A stretch of DNA of 35,426 nucleotides, from contig JAFARV010000085.1 of NCBI GenBank assembly GCA_019245255.1, positions 1-35,426 of the forward strand, read 5' to 3'. The stretch comes from Acidobacteriaceae bacterium (GTDB lineage: Bacteria > Acidobacteriota > Terriglobia > Bryobacterales > Bryobacteraceae). The notes below the pieces were generated by a model. That model was not told the DNA's origin. It made no database searches and saw only the letters and a list, made by a program, of their open reading frames with translations. Positions 9,627 to 19,096 of this stretch are shown one piece after another; positions within the stretch are counted from its first letter, which is position 1; each line of letters starts with the position of its first letter. Both the position numbers and the translations under genes were made by a program.

Positions 9627-9660
9627 AAACGGCGTTCCCGTCGAGGCGGGAACGCCGTTT
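9627..9660. terminator. Rho-independent-type terminator after the MCP operon
   Basis: Perfect 14-bp stem AAACGGCGTTCCCG-TCGAGG-CGGGAACGCCGTTT. Confidence 0.8.
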
Positions 9661-9909
9661 CTACTTACAGAATTCGCGTAAGGCCCGCGCTGCGCCGGGG
9701 GCCGATAACGCCGGCACACACATCCGCCCCGTTCTCAGGAACCTGACAGGCTCGTGAGAATCTTCGCGTGCGGAGTTTTAACCCGGCACACCCCGACTAT
9801 CGGCGTACAAATAACCGCAGGAGTGCTTGAGTACTCCCTTCAGTGACTGTTTCCGTAAATTAAACCCGATCTAAAGCTTCCGCACAATGTCCTCGATAGG
9901 ACAGATGAC

Positions 9910-10161
9910 CTAGACAGCTGCAGTAAGCATATGCAGAGCGGCACGGCACACGAGTTCAGCGGTGGAATGAATATCCAGCTTTTTGCAGATAGCCTTCCTG
10001 TGATTACTCACTGTGCCGGCGCTCAATTGGAGTAGTGCAGCAATCTCTTTGGTGGTTTTGCCTTGGCCGATCAGATCCAGGACCTGCCGTTCCCTAGGTG
10101 TCAATTGCGCAATGTTACCGCTGAGATTCGACCTTCCATTCAGAGCATTCTTCAGAAACAC
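9910..10161 (-). CDS. LuxR/NarL-type HTH protein, possibly a remnant of a two-domain response regulator
   Basis: LTPRERQVLDLIGQGKTTKEIAALLQLSAGTVSNHRKAICKKLDIHSTAELV = LuxR HTH; no receiver domain in frame upstream. Confidence 0.75.
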   Translation of the reverse strand: MFLKNALNGRSNLSGNIAQLTPRERQVLDLIGQGKTTKEIAALLQLSAGTVSNHRKAICKKLDIHSTAELVCRAALHMLTAAV

Positions 10162-10698
10162 GTTCGCCTCGACTCATCAAGTTCCTTGGTTATGGTCTTT
10201 GAGCGTGCAGCGGAATACTCACAGACGCAAGCGGAATCTCGCGCCCGCGGCGCCGCTACTATCTGAATCTAGAACTCGCTAAAAGGGAAGAGCCTTGGTG
10301 ACTCTATGACATCCTCGTCTTTCAGCGCTTGGTAAGAGATCCGGCGGAGGTTTAAGTCCTCGGCTGGGGTGCAACTTATCTGAAACGCGTCGAAAGTTAA
10401 GGTGCGTGCAGAGGCATGTATGATTTTTGTGTTTGCATTGCTTTGCCCTCTCCAAAAGGCTTGTTGTTCAGCGATCCGGGTAAGGTCAAGCTCCGGAACG
10501 CACTAAGTTTCGAGAGAGAATACCATATAGACGGCGGGATTACAATACGTTAATAACTGATGTTAATAATTAAAGGCCGCAGCAGCATTTGATACAGCTG
10601 AACGCCGTCGGCGGGTATGATAGCAACGCACTTCCGGCAATTGCCACGAATGGGGGCGGGCCAAGCTGGATCGGACTCGAGCCGAGTCGGGCTAAGCG

Positions 10699-11622
10699 CT
10701 AGGAAGGCAATAAATTAAACAGAGACGTTTGCGGCATCTTGGCCTCGGATGCCATGGCAGCCTGGAGGTTAGTCACATATTGCTGCATTTCGACGATGGC
10801 CGAAGTGGCGTCGGCGTCCTGGCGGTTCGAGAGATCCTGTTGATACGCAATGTTCTGACTTGAGGCCTGGGTGAGAGCTGCACTGACGCGGTTCTCAACA
10901 TTTCCATAGAACCCCTGCTGCTGGTTCAGGTAGGTCGACGCATCCTTCACGGCCGATGTAGCCGTCTGCAGGCCGGCGCTATCGTTATTTTGCAGCGCGA
11001 CACGGACCGCATTCATAGCTGCAAAGACGTTCCCTGTCGTGGGTTGATCGGAGCTGTCACGGGCGTCAAAAATTTGCGTCGCGGTTAGCGCAACGGGGAA
11101 CTTGTTGCCGGACGTGTCTTCCGCTTGGCGAGTCGAAGTTGTAACTTGCAGACGGTCGACACCAGTGGGCGAGTTCGCGTCGAACTGGTAGCTGGGGCTT
11201 TGATCGGCGTCACCGCTGAAAATGTATCGTCCGTCGACCTGGGTCTGAGTGAGCGAGACCATCTGCTGCATCAACGTTTGTACCTGGGAAGCGAGTGTCT
11301 GGCGCGTGGCGGCCGTCTGGTTCATCCCAAGGCCCTCGGCTGCCAACGTAGACACCTGATCGAGCACCGTGATACCGCTTGACAGGTTCTGGTCCGCGGT
11401 TGTAACTTCACCTTGCACGGCCGTCAGATTGGTTTGGATCTGCTGGTTCTGCTGAATGTTGGCGTGCAGTTGCAGAATATCGCTGACCTGGTCGGGCGCA
11501 TCCGCCGGAGTCTGTACCTTCAGGCCTGAAGACAATTCAGACTGCACCTGAGACAGGCGGGATTGCAGGTCATTAACGTTGGTTACAAATTGTAGCCCTG
11601 AAGCATTTAATCCAGATACCAT
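10699..11622 (-). CDS. flgL: Flagellar hook-associated protein 3 (FlgL)
   Basis: Flagellin-like N-terminus LNASGLQFVTNVNDLQSRLSQVQSELSSGLKVQTPADAPDQVSDILQL, VDGRYIFSGDAD; next to flgK. Confidence 0.9.
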   Translation of the reverse strand: MVSGLNASGLQFVTNVNDLQSRLSQVQSELSSGLKVQTPADAPDQVSDILQLHANIQQNQQIQTNLTAVQGEVTTADQNLSSGITVLDQVSTLAAEGLGMNQTAATRQTLASQVQTLMQQMVSLTQTQVDGRYIFSGDADQSPSYQFDANSPTGVDRLQVTTSTRQAEDTSGNKFPVALTATQIFDARDSSDQPTTGNVFAAMNAVRVALQNNDSAGLQTATSAVKDASTYLNQQQGFYGNVENRVSAALTQASSQNIAYQQDLSNRQDADATSAIVEMQQYVTNLQAAMASEAKMPQTSLFNLLPS

Positions 11623-11649
11623 GCGTATTCCTTATCGGCTATTCCATCC

Positions 11650-14600
11650 TTAGGCGCTTTGCGGGATGATTGCGAGTACGGACTGAACCATATCATCAAC
11701 GACCGTAATCATCTTTGAGGCGGCCTGGTACGCCATTTGATATTGCAGTACGCGAGTTGCTTCCTGGTTCAGATCTACTCCCGAAACCTGCTGGCGCAGC
11801 GACTGAGCCTGGGTGACGAGACCTTGCTGGACAGACTGCCCATTCTTAGCGTCCGACAGACTAGCGCCAACGGAACCCGCAATACTCCCGAAATAAGCAG
11901 TGAAGCTTTGGCCGTTGATTTCGTCGGTGCCGTCTGTCGGATTTGCCAGCCCGGCCAGAGTGAGTGCAACGGAATTCGCGCTGTTCTGATACGTGGCGGT
12001 GGTAGCCGTCAGTCCGAGCGTCGCATTTGCGGTCCCCGGGAGAATCTGAATGGATCCGTTGGGCCCGGTGTTTGTGGTTGCGAGCACCAGCGCGCCGCTA
12101 TTCGGGTCGAGACTCGCTGTCGCTCCGACGCCGAGCGACTTGAACTGGCCATTGAGGTCGTTCACAACACCGCTGAGCGTTGTATCGGCCGGATTCAGCG
12201 TGATCGCAGAAAGAGATTTCCCGTCGACCTGCAAGTTTAAGGTGTCGTTCGTCTTTGGCGTAATGGTGAATGCAGGCGATAATGCCGTTCCCGCCAGAGA
12301 GGTCAACTGCGGCGATGGCAGGCTCACTGGCCTGGTGTTCCCAAGCCCGAGCGTCGCATTCGCGCTTCCTGCAAGCAGTTGGATCGAGCCGCCAGGCCCG
12401 GTATTGGTAGTCGCAAGCACGAATCCGCCGGTATTCTCGTCGAGACTCGCCGTGGCGCCAATGCCCTGCGATTTAAACTGGCCGTTCAGGTCTGCGACTA
12501 CAGCGCTGAGACTCGTGTCGGCCGGATTCAGCCTAATCCCTGGGACAGAGTTGCCGTCCACCTGTAAGTTCAGGGCGTCGTTTGTGCCTCCAGTAATGGT
12601 GAAAGGGGCAGAAACACCGGCTCCCATTAGCGCCGATACGGGCGCTGGCTGGCTAACCGGCGTGGTAGCCGCAAGTCCGAGCGTCGCATTCGCGCTTCCC
12701 GAGAGAATTTGGATCGATCCACTCGTCCCCGTGTTGGTGGTTGCAAGTACGAGCGCACCGGTATTCGGGTTCAGGCTTGCGGTCGCGCCAATGCCGAGCG
12801 ATTTAAATTGACCATTCAGGTCCGTCACCACACTGTTGAGACTGGTATCCCCGGAATTGAGCGCGATTCCCGGGACAGATTTGCCGTCGACCTTCAAATT
12901 CAGGGCGTCGTTTGTGCCGGCAGTAATGGTGAATGGAGCTGCAACAGCCGTCCCCATCAGAGCCGAAACCTGTGGTGATGACACGCTAACCGGCGTCGCC
13001 GCGGTAAGCCCGAGCGTGGCATTCGCGTTTCCTGTAAGAACCTGGATGGATCCGTTGGGCCCGGTGTTGGTGGTGGCAAGCACGAGCGCGCCGGTATTTG
13101 CGTCAAGACTCGCCGCCGCCCCAATGCCGAGGGACTTGAATTGCCCGTTGAGGTCGGCCACCACGCTGCCCAGCGTTGTATCGGCCGGATTCAGCGTGAT
13201 CGGGGAAAGAGATTTACCGTCGACCTGTAAGTTCAGGGTGTCGTTTGTACCCGGCGTAATCGCAAATGGAGCGCCGACGGCTGTTCCTGCCAGAGCCGGA
13301 ACCTGCGGCGATGCCACATTGACGGAGGTCGTGTTCGTGAGACCAAGGGTCGTATTCGCGTTTCCGGAAAGAATTTGAATGGAACCGTTGGGCCCGGTGT
13401 TGGTGGTGGCAAGCACGAGCGCGCCGGTATTTGCGTCAAGACTCGCCGCCGCCCCAATGCCGAGCGATTTGAACTGGCTGTTCAGGTCCGTGGCGACAGC
13501 ATTCAGACTGCTGTCGGCCGGATTCAGCGTAATCGGTGAAATCGTCTTGCCGTCAACTTGAAGCTTTACTGTGTCGTTTGTTCCTGGAGTGATTGTCAAC
13601 GCGGGTGTACTGGCCGTCCCCGTCAGGGCTGATACCTGTGCAGACGGCAAGTTTGTGGCTGTGACATTCGGATTTATCTGCAGAGTTGCGGCTGTGCTGG
13701 TCCCGCTCGTCTGATCGTAGGTGAACAGCGGCACGCCTAAAACAGTGTTTACCCGGTCGGCGAAGGTCCTCGCCAGTTCGTTTAGAGAACCGGTTTGGCT
13801 GCTGTCGCCTTGAAGGCCAGGCAGTATCTGGTTGCGTACTGCGATGGCGCCGGCGAGCTTGCCGGTCGTAATTTCAGTGGTAACGTCATTGCCATGCGAA
13901 TCGGTGACTTGCGCCTGCGGAGGGGGGTTGACGGCAAGCCCGAGGGTGGTATTTGCAGTCCCGGAAAGGATCTCGACCGATGCGCCGGCGCCGGTCGATC
14001 CTGACGCCATCACAAGCTGGGTTCCGGTGGAATCAACGCTCGCCTTCGTCGTACTGCCCATGGCCTGCAACTGCGTGTTGATGTCGTGCGCTACGGCAGC
14101 TACTGTCGTATCGCTCGGACTCAGAGTTATCGGCTTCGACAGCGCCTTGCCGTCGATTTTCAAGTTCAAGGCATCGTTAACGCCGGCTGTAATCTGGATC
14201 GGAACGTGTACGGGGGCGCCGCTTTGCACGACAGGAGTTGTCGGAACGTAGACCGCGGCGGTCAATTTGTTCACCGTCGAACCGTCCACCAGCTCAGTCT
14301 GTCCGCCGAGCATCACGCGGAACGTTCCGTCCGGCTCCTTGATGGTCATCACATTGGCGACCTCGGACAGCTGTTCCAAAGTACTGTTCACGGCTGCATC
14401 GACGGACGGATCCAGCTGCCCGCCGGCAGAGATCTGGGCGTTATAGCCCGCCAACTGCGCTGCCAGTTGATTGACTTGACCGGTCAAATTGCTGACCTCG
14501 CCGTCTGTGTTTTGAGCCACTGTGGACACGTTCGCGGCTGTACTGTTGAATGCAGAAGCGACGGTTTGGGCTTGATTGATGACTGCTTGCCGGGTAACGC

Positions 14601-14982
14601 TGCTGTTTGGAGACGAAGCCCAGGAGCTGAATGCGGTAAACAGGCTATTAAATGCGGCCGGAACGCCGCTGTTCCCCGAAAGGTCGAATTGATTGTTGAG
14701 GGGCGTCAGGTCGTTGACCTGTTGCTCGTAATAGCCAAGCTGAGCAGTGCTGTTGCGGACGCTTGTTTCGGCATAGTCACTGCGGGAACTTTGCAATGGC
14801 CCCAGCTCGACACCTCCCGGCTCCTTCCCTCCGACTTCGAACGGCATGGCCTCAAAGGTCGGGGTTTGCTCTACGTATCCAGGCGTCGAGGCATTGCTGA
14901 CATTGTTTTGAACGACGTTCAGGGCATTTTGAAATGCCGCAAGAGAGTTCGAGGCGGATGTAAGACTCGAAAACAGTGACAT
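11650..14982 (-). CDS. flgK: Flagellar hook-associated protein 1 (FlgK), 1110 aa, with tandem IN-like repeats
   Basis: N-terminus SLFSSLTSASNSLAAFQNALNVVQNNVSNASTPGYVEQTPTFE and C-terminus VDLNQEATRVLQYQMAYQAASKMITVVDDMVQSVL are FlgK hallmarks. Confidence 0.93.
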   Translation of the reverse strand: MSLFSSLTSASNSLAAFQNALNVVQNNVSNASTPGYVEQTPTFEAMPFEVGGKEPGGVELGPLQSSRSDYAETSVRNSTAQLGYYEQQVNDLTPLNNQFDLSGNSGVPAAFNSLFTAFSSWASSPNSSVTRQAVINQAQTVASAFNSTAANVSTVAQNTDGEVSNLTGQVNQLAAQLAGYNAQISAGGQLDPSVDAAVNSTLEQLSEVANVMTIKEPDGTFRVMLGGQTELVDGSTVNKLTAAVYVPTTPVVQSGAPVHVPIQITAGVNDALNLKIDGKALSKPITLSPSDTTVAAVAHDINTQLQAMGSTTKASVDSTGTQLVMASGSTGAGASVEILSGTANTTLGLAVNPPPQAQVTDSHGNDVTTEITTGKLAGAIAVRNQILPGLQGDSSQTGSLNELARTFADRVNTVLGVPLFTYDQTSGTSTAATLQINPNVTATNLPSAQVSALTGTASTPALTITPGTNDTVKLQVDGKTISPITLNPADSSLNAVATDLNSQFKSLGIGAAASLDANTGALVLATTNTGPNGSIQILSGNANTTLGLTNTTSVNVASPQVPALAGTAVGAPFAITPGTNDTLNLQVDGKSLSPITLNPADTTLGSVVADLNGQFKSLGIGAAASLDANTGALVLATTNTGPNGSIQVLTGNANATLGLTAATPVSVSSPQVSALMGTAVAAPFTITAGTNDALNLKVDGKSVPGIALNSGDTSLNSVVTDLNGQFKSLGIGATASLNPNTGALVLATTNTGTSGSIQILSGSANATLGLAATTPVSQPAPVSALMGAGVSAPFTITGGTNDALNLQVDGNSVPGIRLNPADTSLSAVVADLNGQFKSQGIGATASLDENTGGFVLATTNTGPGGSIQLLAGSANATLGLGNTRPVSLPSPQLTSLAGTALSPAFTITPKTNDTLNLQVDGKSLSAITLNPADTTLSGVVNDLNGQFKSLGVGATASLDPNSGALVLATTNTGPNGSIQILPGTANATLGLTATTATYQNSANSVALTLAGLANPTDGTDEINGQSFTAYFGSIAGSVGASLSDAKNGQSVQQGLVTQAQSLRQQVSGVDLNQEATRVLQYQMAYQAASKMITVVDDMVQSVLAIIPQSA
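11990..13660 (-). repeat. Five tandem ~333-bp (111-aa) repeats within flgK, Flagellin_IN-like
   Basis: Repeated xALxGTAxxxxFTITPGTNDxLNLQVDGKSxxxITLNPADTTLxxVVxDLNGQFKSLGIGAxASLDxNTGALVLATTNTGPxGSIQxLxGxANATLGL; 13052-13131 and 13385-13464 are 80/80 identical at offset 333. Confidence 0.9.
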
Positions 14983-14993
14983 CGACTCACCTC

Positions 14994-15335
14994 CTACAGA
15001 TGAACCAGCGTGGTTGACGAACCGTACGGTTCCAGGCTCTTGATTGTGCCGCCGCGCTCATACGAGCCGAAATTTGCCGCCCGCAACGCCTGGAGGCCTT
15101 CGTAGAATTTGACGGGAGCTTCCATCAACTTCCGGATGGCGGCCATTTCCCGCGGAACGCCGGATAGGAACGCACGTTCGTTACCGCCGGGCGCAGCAGT
15201 CTGCATCGCAGCGATCGGCTGCAGCAATGCCGCGATCGTTTCCAACTTCCCGGTAACCTGATCGAAGTTCTCGGGCGTGGGATCGGTCAACAGACGGTGT
15301 ATGTCGCGAATCTCCTGGGCCGCGCTTTCGACCAT
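14994..15335 (-). CDS. Small flagellar protein, FlgN chaperone-like by position and helical content
   Basis: 113-aa helical ORF between flgM and flgK; sequence similarity not certain. Confidence 0.45.
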   Translation of the reverse strand: MVESAAQEIRDIHRLLTDPTPENFDQVTGKLETIAALLQPIAAMQTAAPGGNERAFLSGVPREMAAIRKLMEAPVKFYEGLQALRAANFGSYERGGTIKSLEPYGSSTTLVHL

Positions 15336-15345
15336 AGGGCGTCCC

Positions 15346-15642
15346 CTATCTCGCAGGGCTAATCGCTTCCGACACGATGCCCTTACTGATCTGCATCGGA
15401 TTAATCTGAAAAGCCTTGGAATTCACAGCCTTAGCGATTTGACTGAGCCGTGCCGAGCGATCCGCGTCCACGGACGCGCCGCTCTGTAGCCGTGAAGCCA
15501 AACTCGATAACTGCAGATTGTCGGAGGCCCCAGACCGCGACGGCGCCTTGGAGGAGGATGAGCCCGTTGCGGTGTCGACCTCGCTGGTCCGGCCGGTTTG
15601 CGTCGTTATGCGCTCGGAGAATCCCTGGTCGGTAATTTTCAT
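15346..15642 (-). CDS. flgM: FlgM-like anti-sigma-28 factor
   Basis: MKITDQGFSERI...LSSLASRLQSGASVDADRSARLSQIAKAVNSKAFQINPMQISKGIVSEAI. Confidence 0.75.
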   Translation of the reverse strand: MKITDQGFSERITTQTGRTSEVDTATGSSSSKAPSRSGASDNLQLSSLASRLQSGASVDADRSARLSQIAKAVNSKAFQINPMQISKGIVSEAISPAR

Positions 15643-15888
15643 ATCTGTTCTCTACTTGCGATTCGGTGCGTAGGTACTACCTGTATCGGGCTATACCCTG
15701 AACGGGAAAACGGAGTGGGTGGTCCGATGTAGTTCAAGAGAACAGTCCGCATAAATAGTCTCGGCAAAACTCTAATTTTCTTTAGAAAAAAGTCGAAAAG
15801 TTCCTGTGCCGGCAAGCACAGTATTAATGCCGCTGCTATCGGTATCTAGGGACGCGGCTTTTCCCGGTCATGACCGGAACGAAACATA

Positions 15889-17304
15889 ATGGCCATAACC
15901 AAACCTCAGGCAGTTTTGTGCGTTACCCATGCAGTGATGCTGCAGCATCTGCAAACTGTTGCAACCGAACTGGATGTCAGCCTGGTCGAGGCACACAGTA
16001 CCGAAGCCCTGTTGAGCTATGCGGAGCTGGCTCGTGCAGCCGCAATTGTAGTGGAGGTGTCTGAATTTTCGTCCCAAACCTCGCAATTGATGGACGCCCT
16101 CCGGGCGCAAGCACCCGACGTTCCGATCATTGTTCTTCTCGAGAAGCCCTCGGCCGCCGACGCCATCCGCTTTAGCCGATATGGCGCATCTGACTGCCTG
16201 GATTGCTTATCGACCACGGAGCAATTCTTTTCGGCGTTGCAGATTTCACTCGCAGCGAGCAAAAATGTGCGTGAAAGCACGGACACGGCGGCGGCGGCGG
16301 AGCCCTGGCGGAAGCTCCTGGTGGGCCGTAGCGTTCCGATGGAACAGATCAGTAAAGTCATCCGGCTGATTGCATCGCGGCGCTGTACCGTGTTGATCTC
16401 AGGGGAAACCGGAACAGGTAAGGAAGTGGTCGCCAAGGCGATTCATATGGCCAGTTCCCGCGGCCGGCGGCCGATGGTGTCCGTGAACTGCGGCGCCATA
16501 CCCGAGAACCTGGTGGAGGCGGAACTCTTCGGCCACGTAAAAGGGGCGTTTACCGGCGCGGTGAATCATCGCATCGGCCGATTTGAACAAGCCAATGGCG
16601 GCACGCTGTTTCTGGATGAGATTGCCGATCTTCCATTGGAGCTGCAATCGAAACTGTTGCGCGCCTTGCAAGAGAAAGAGATCCAGCGCCTCGGTGGCAG
16701 CGAAACGCTCAAGGTGGATGTCCGTGTGATTGCGGCAACAAACGCCGACCTGCTCGCTCGCGTCCGCGAAGGGCGGTTCCGCGAGGATCTCTATTACCGG
16801 CTCAATGTCGTGCCTATTCACCTGCCTACTTTGAGGGGCCGCGCCTGCGATATTCCTCTGCTGATCGAACACTTTGTGCGCAAGGTCTGTGAGGCCGAAG
16901 GTATCGCGCCGAAATCGGTCAGCCCGGAGGCAGTGAGGCTGTTGTCCGGACACTCCTGGCCCGGTAACGTGCGCCAGCTCGAGAATGCCGTCGAGCACGC
17001 AGTTGTCATGAGCGGCGATCGTGAATATCTGTATGCGTCGGACTTTTCCCTGCGTCTCGATCACACGACAACACCGGCTGCAGTGTCTCAGGACGGAAAC
17101 ATCGTGGATACGGTTCCGGGAAGCCAGAAGGAATTTCCTGAGGAAGGCCTCGATTTCACGGAAACGCTACGCCAGTTCGAGCGGGCCATTCTTCAGGAGG
17201 CGATGTCGCGGGCCCAGGGCAACAAAACAGTCGCCGCGGATATGCTGAAGCTGCCTCGCACCACATTGATTCATAAATTACGCGTGCTGGACACCGTAAT
17301 GTAA
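15889..17304 (+). CDS. Sigma-54-dependent transcriptional activator (FlrC/FleQ/NtrC type)
   Basis: AAA+ motifs GETGTGKE, GAFTGA, FLDEIADLPLELQSKLLRALQEKEIQRLGG; C-terminal Fis-type HTH; N-terminal divergent receiver-like domain. Confidence 0.93.
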   Translation: MAITKPQAVLCVTHAVMLQHLQTVATELDVSLVEAHSTEALLSYAELARAAAIVVEVSEFSSQTSQLMDALRAQAPDVPIIVLLEKPSAADAIRFSRYGASDCLDCLSTTEQFFSALQISLAASKNVRESTDTAAAAEPWRKLLVGRSVPMEQISKVIRLIASRRCTVLISGETGTGKEVVAKAIHMASSRGRRPMVSVNCGAIPENLVEAELFGHVKGAFTGAVNHRIGRFEQANGGTLFLDEIADLPLELQSKLLRALQEKEIQRLGGSETLKVDVRVIAATNADLLARVREGRFREDLYYRLNVVPIHLPTLRGRACDIPLLIEHFVRKVCEAEGIAPKSVSPEAVRLLSGHSWPGNVRQLENAVEHAVVMSGDREYLYASDFSLRLDHTTTPAAVSQDGNIVDTVPGSQKEFPEEGLDFTETLRQFERAILQEAMSRAQGNKTVAADMLKLPRTTLIHKLRVLDTVM

Positions 17305-17306
17305 GA

Positions 17307-17324
17307 GCACGGCAGAAGCCGTGC
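17307..17324. other. Hairpin GCACGGC-AGAA-GCCGTGC between the sigma-54 activator and motA
   Basis: Perfect 7-bp stem with 4-nt loop; no clear T tract follows. Confidence 0.5.
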
Positions 17325-17374
17325 CTTAAAAGCCGTATTCACTCTTCAAACAGCCGATATGTGAGTACGGAATC

Positions 17375-18256
17375 ATGTTCGCAATTATCGGCATCGTTGT
17401 GGTCATCGGCGCAATCCTAGGCGGCTACCTCATGGAGAAAGGGCCACTTATGGTCTTGGTGCAGCCTGCGGAGCTGCTCATCATCGGTGGTGCATCGCTG
17501 GGGACTGTCCTCATCGCAAATCCCCTGCCTACGGTTATCAAGCTGTTCAAAGGCATCCTCGGCATTCTCGGGGGCAGCAAGTATACTCAGGCGTCCTATC
17601 TCGAAAGTTTAAAGATGCTGAGCGACCTGTTTCAGTTCGCACGCAAGAACGGCTTGCCAAAGCTCGAAGCGGACCTGGATGAGCCGGAAAAGAGCGCCGT
17701 CTTCAGCAAGTACCCGAAGTTTCTTGCCGACCATCATGCGGTGGCATTTGTGTGCGACACACTGCGCATGTTCATCAGCGCTGGTGCCGATCCGTTTGAC
17801 CTGGACCAAATGATGGAACTCGATATGGAGGTTCATCATCACGAAACACAAGAGCCGACGGCGGCGCTGGCAACCATGGCCGATTCCCTGCCCGGATTGG
17901 GAATTGTTGCCGCGGTGCTGGGCATTGTCATCACCATGGGTGCAATTGGAGGCCCGCCTGAGCAGATCGGCCATAAGGTAGCGGCGGCGCTTGTCGGTAC
18001 CTTCCTCGGCATTCTGATGTGCTATGGCTTCATCGGGCCGATCGCAGCCAACCTGACGAAGATCAATGAGGCCGACGGCCAGTACTATCATTTTCTGCGC
18101 GTGGGTGTGCTGGCCTTTATCAAGGGTTCATCACCCATGACAGCGGTTGAATTTGCGCGGCGGTCGATTCCATCGAGCGTTCGCCCAAGCTTTAAGGAAA
18201 TGGAAACCGCCTGCCGCGGGGGCGCCGCGGCACCGGCGCCTGCGGCCGCGGCGTAG
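17375..18256 (+). CDS. motA: Flagellar motor stator protein MotA
   Basis: MFAIIGIVVVIGAILGGYLMEKGPLMVLVQPAELLIIGGASLG... MADSLPGLGIVAAVLGIVITMGAI. Confidence 0.95.
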   Translation: MFAIIGIVVVIGAILGGYLMEKGPLMVLVQPAELLIIGGASLGTVLIANPLPTVIKLFKGILGILGGSKYTQASYLESLKMLSDLFQFARKNGLPKLEADLDEPEKSAVFSKYPKFLADHHAVAFVCDTLRMFISAGADPFDLDQMMELDMEVHHHETQEPTAALATMADSLPGLGIVAAVLGIVITMGAIGGPPEQIGHKVAAALVGTFLGILMCYGFIGPIAANLTKINEADGQYYHFLRVGVLAFIKGSSPMTAVEFARRSIPSSVRPSFKEMETACRGGAAAPAPAAAA

Positions 18257-18259
18257 TCT

Positions 18260-19096
18260 ATGGACTCGCGCCGGCCGATCATCATCAAAAAGAAAGTCGT
18301 CCACGGCGGTCATCATGGGGGCGCGTGGAAGGTTGCCTACGCCGATTTTGTGACGGCCATGATGGCACTGTTTATTGTGCTCTGGCTGCTCACGTCAAAT
18401 GAGAAGGTGCGTCAGGCAGTGGGCGGTTACTTCAAGGATCCGATTGGCCGCGGCAAGAATCCCGGCACCAGCATGACCGGTACGGGGCGCGACGTTTCCG
18501 TGCTGAAGGATGACATGAGCGGCCTCAAGGAGAAGCTGCAGTCTGTAATCAAGCTGATTCCCCACTTCGAACAAATGAAGGGAAATGTCGAGTTCACCAT
18601 CACCGAAGAAGGTCTCAAGATCGATCTGATCGAGAACTCGAAGGGCATCTTCTTCGAATCAGGCAAGCCGCAACCAAGCGATCTTGGGAAGGAGCTTCTG
18701 GTTGCGCTCGCGAAGGAACTTGGCCGGTTACCGAACCGGCTCCTGATCGAAGGTCATACCGATGCACAGCAGTATGCCGATGTGACGGCGTACTCGAATT
18801 GGGAACTCTCCGCCGACCGTTCCAATGCCGCCCGGCGCTTAATGGAAGCTAACGGGCTGGCATCCAACCAAGTCGCACAGATCAGAGGTTATGCCGATCA
18901 AGATCTGCGGAACAAAAATAATCCGGAAGATCCCGCGAATCGCCGGGTCTCCGTTATCGTCCGCTATTTGGATGCCCCGAAGCAGGTGAAGCTCAACTCG
19001 CTAGAGGGTAAAGTTCAGGAGACCGAGCAGCACCCCGTTGTCAACCCTGCAGGCATTGTGGTTCCGGCCAGCGCCAAATCGCCAAAAGGCCACTAG
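18260..19096 (+). CDS. motB: Flagellar motor protein MotB
   Basis: RPIIIKKKVVHGGHHGGAWKVAYADFVTAMMALFIVLWLL and OmpA-like LLIEGHTDAQQYADVTAYSNWELSADRSNAARRLMEANGL. Confidence 0.95.
   Translation: MDSRRPIIIKKKVVHGGHHGGAWKVAYADFVTAMMALFIVLWLLTSNEKVRQAVGGYFKDPIGRGKNPGTSMTGTGRDVSVLKDDMSGLKEKLQSVIKLIPHFEQMKGNVEFTITEEGLKIDLIENSKGIFFESGKPQPSDLGKELLVALAKELGRLPNRLLIEGHTDAQQYADVTAYSNWELSADRSNAARRLMEANGLASNQVAQIRGYADQDLRNKNNPEDPANRRVSVIVRYLDAPKQVKLNSLEGKVQETEQHPVVNPAGIVVPASAKSPKGH

Noticed and set aside
12050-13561. Series of plus-strand ORFs with repeated sequence opposite flgK
   Set aside because: Antisense shadow of the tandem flgK repeats.
11990-13660. CRISPR or satellite interpretation of the 333-bp repeats
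   Set aside because: In-frame protein repeats within flgK; period is a multiple of three.
15683-15691. Possible sigma-28 -10 element (minus strand GCCCGATAC) upstream of flgM
   Set aside because: No convincing -35 element at correct spacing; too weak to list.
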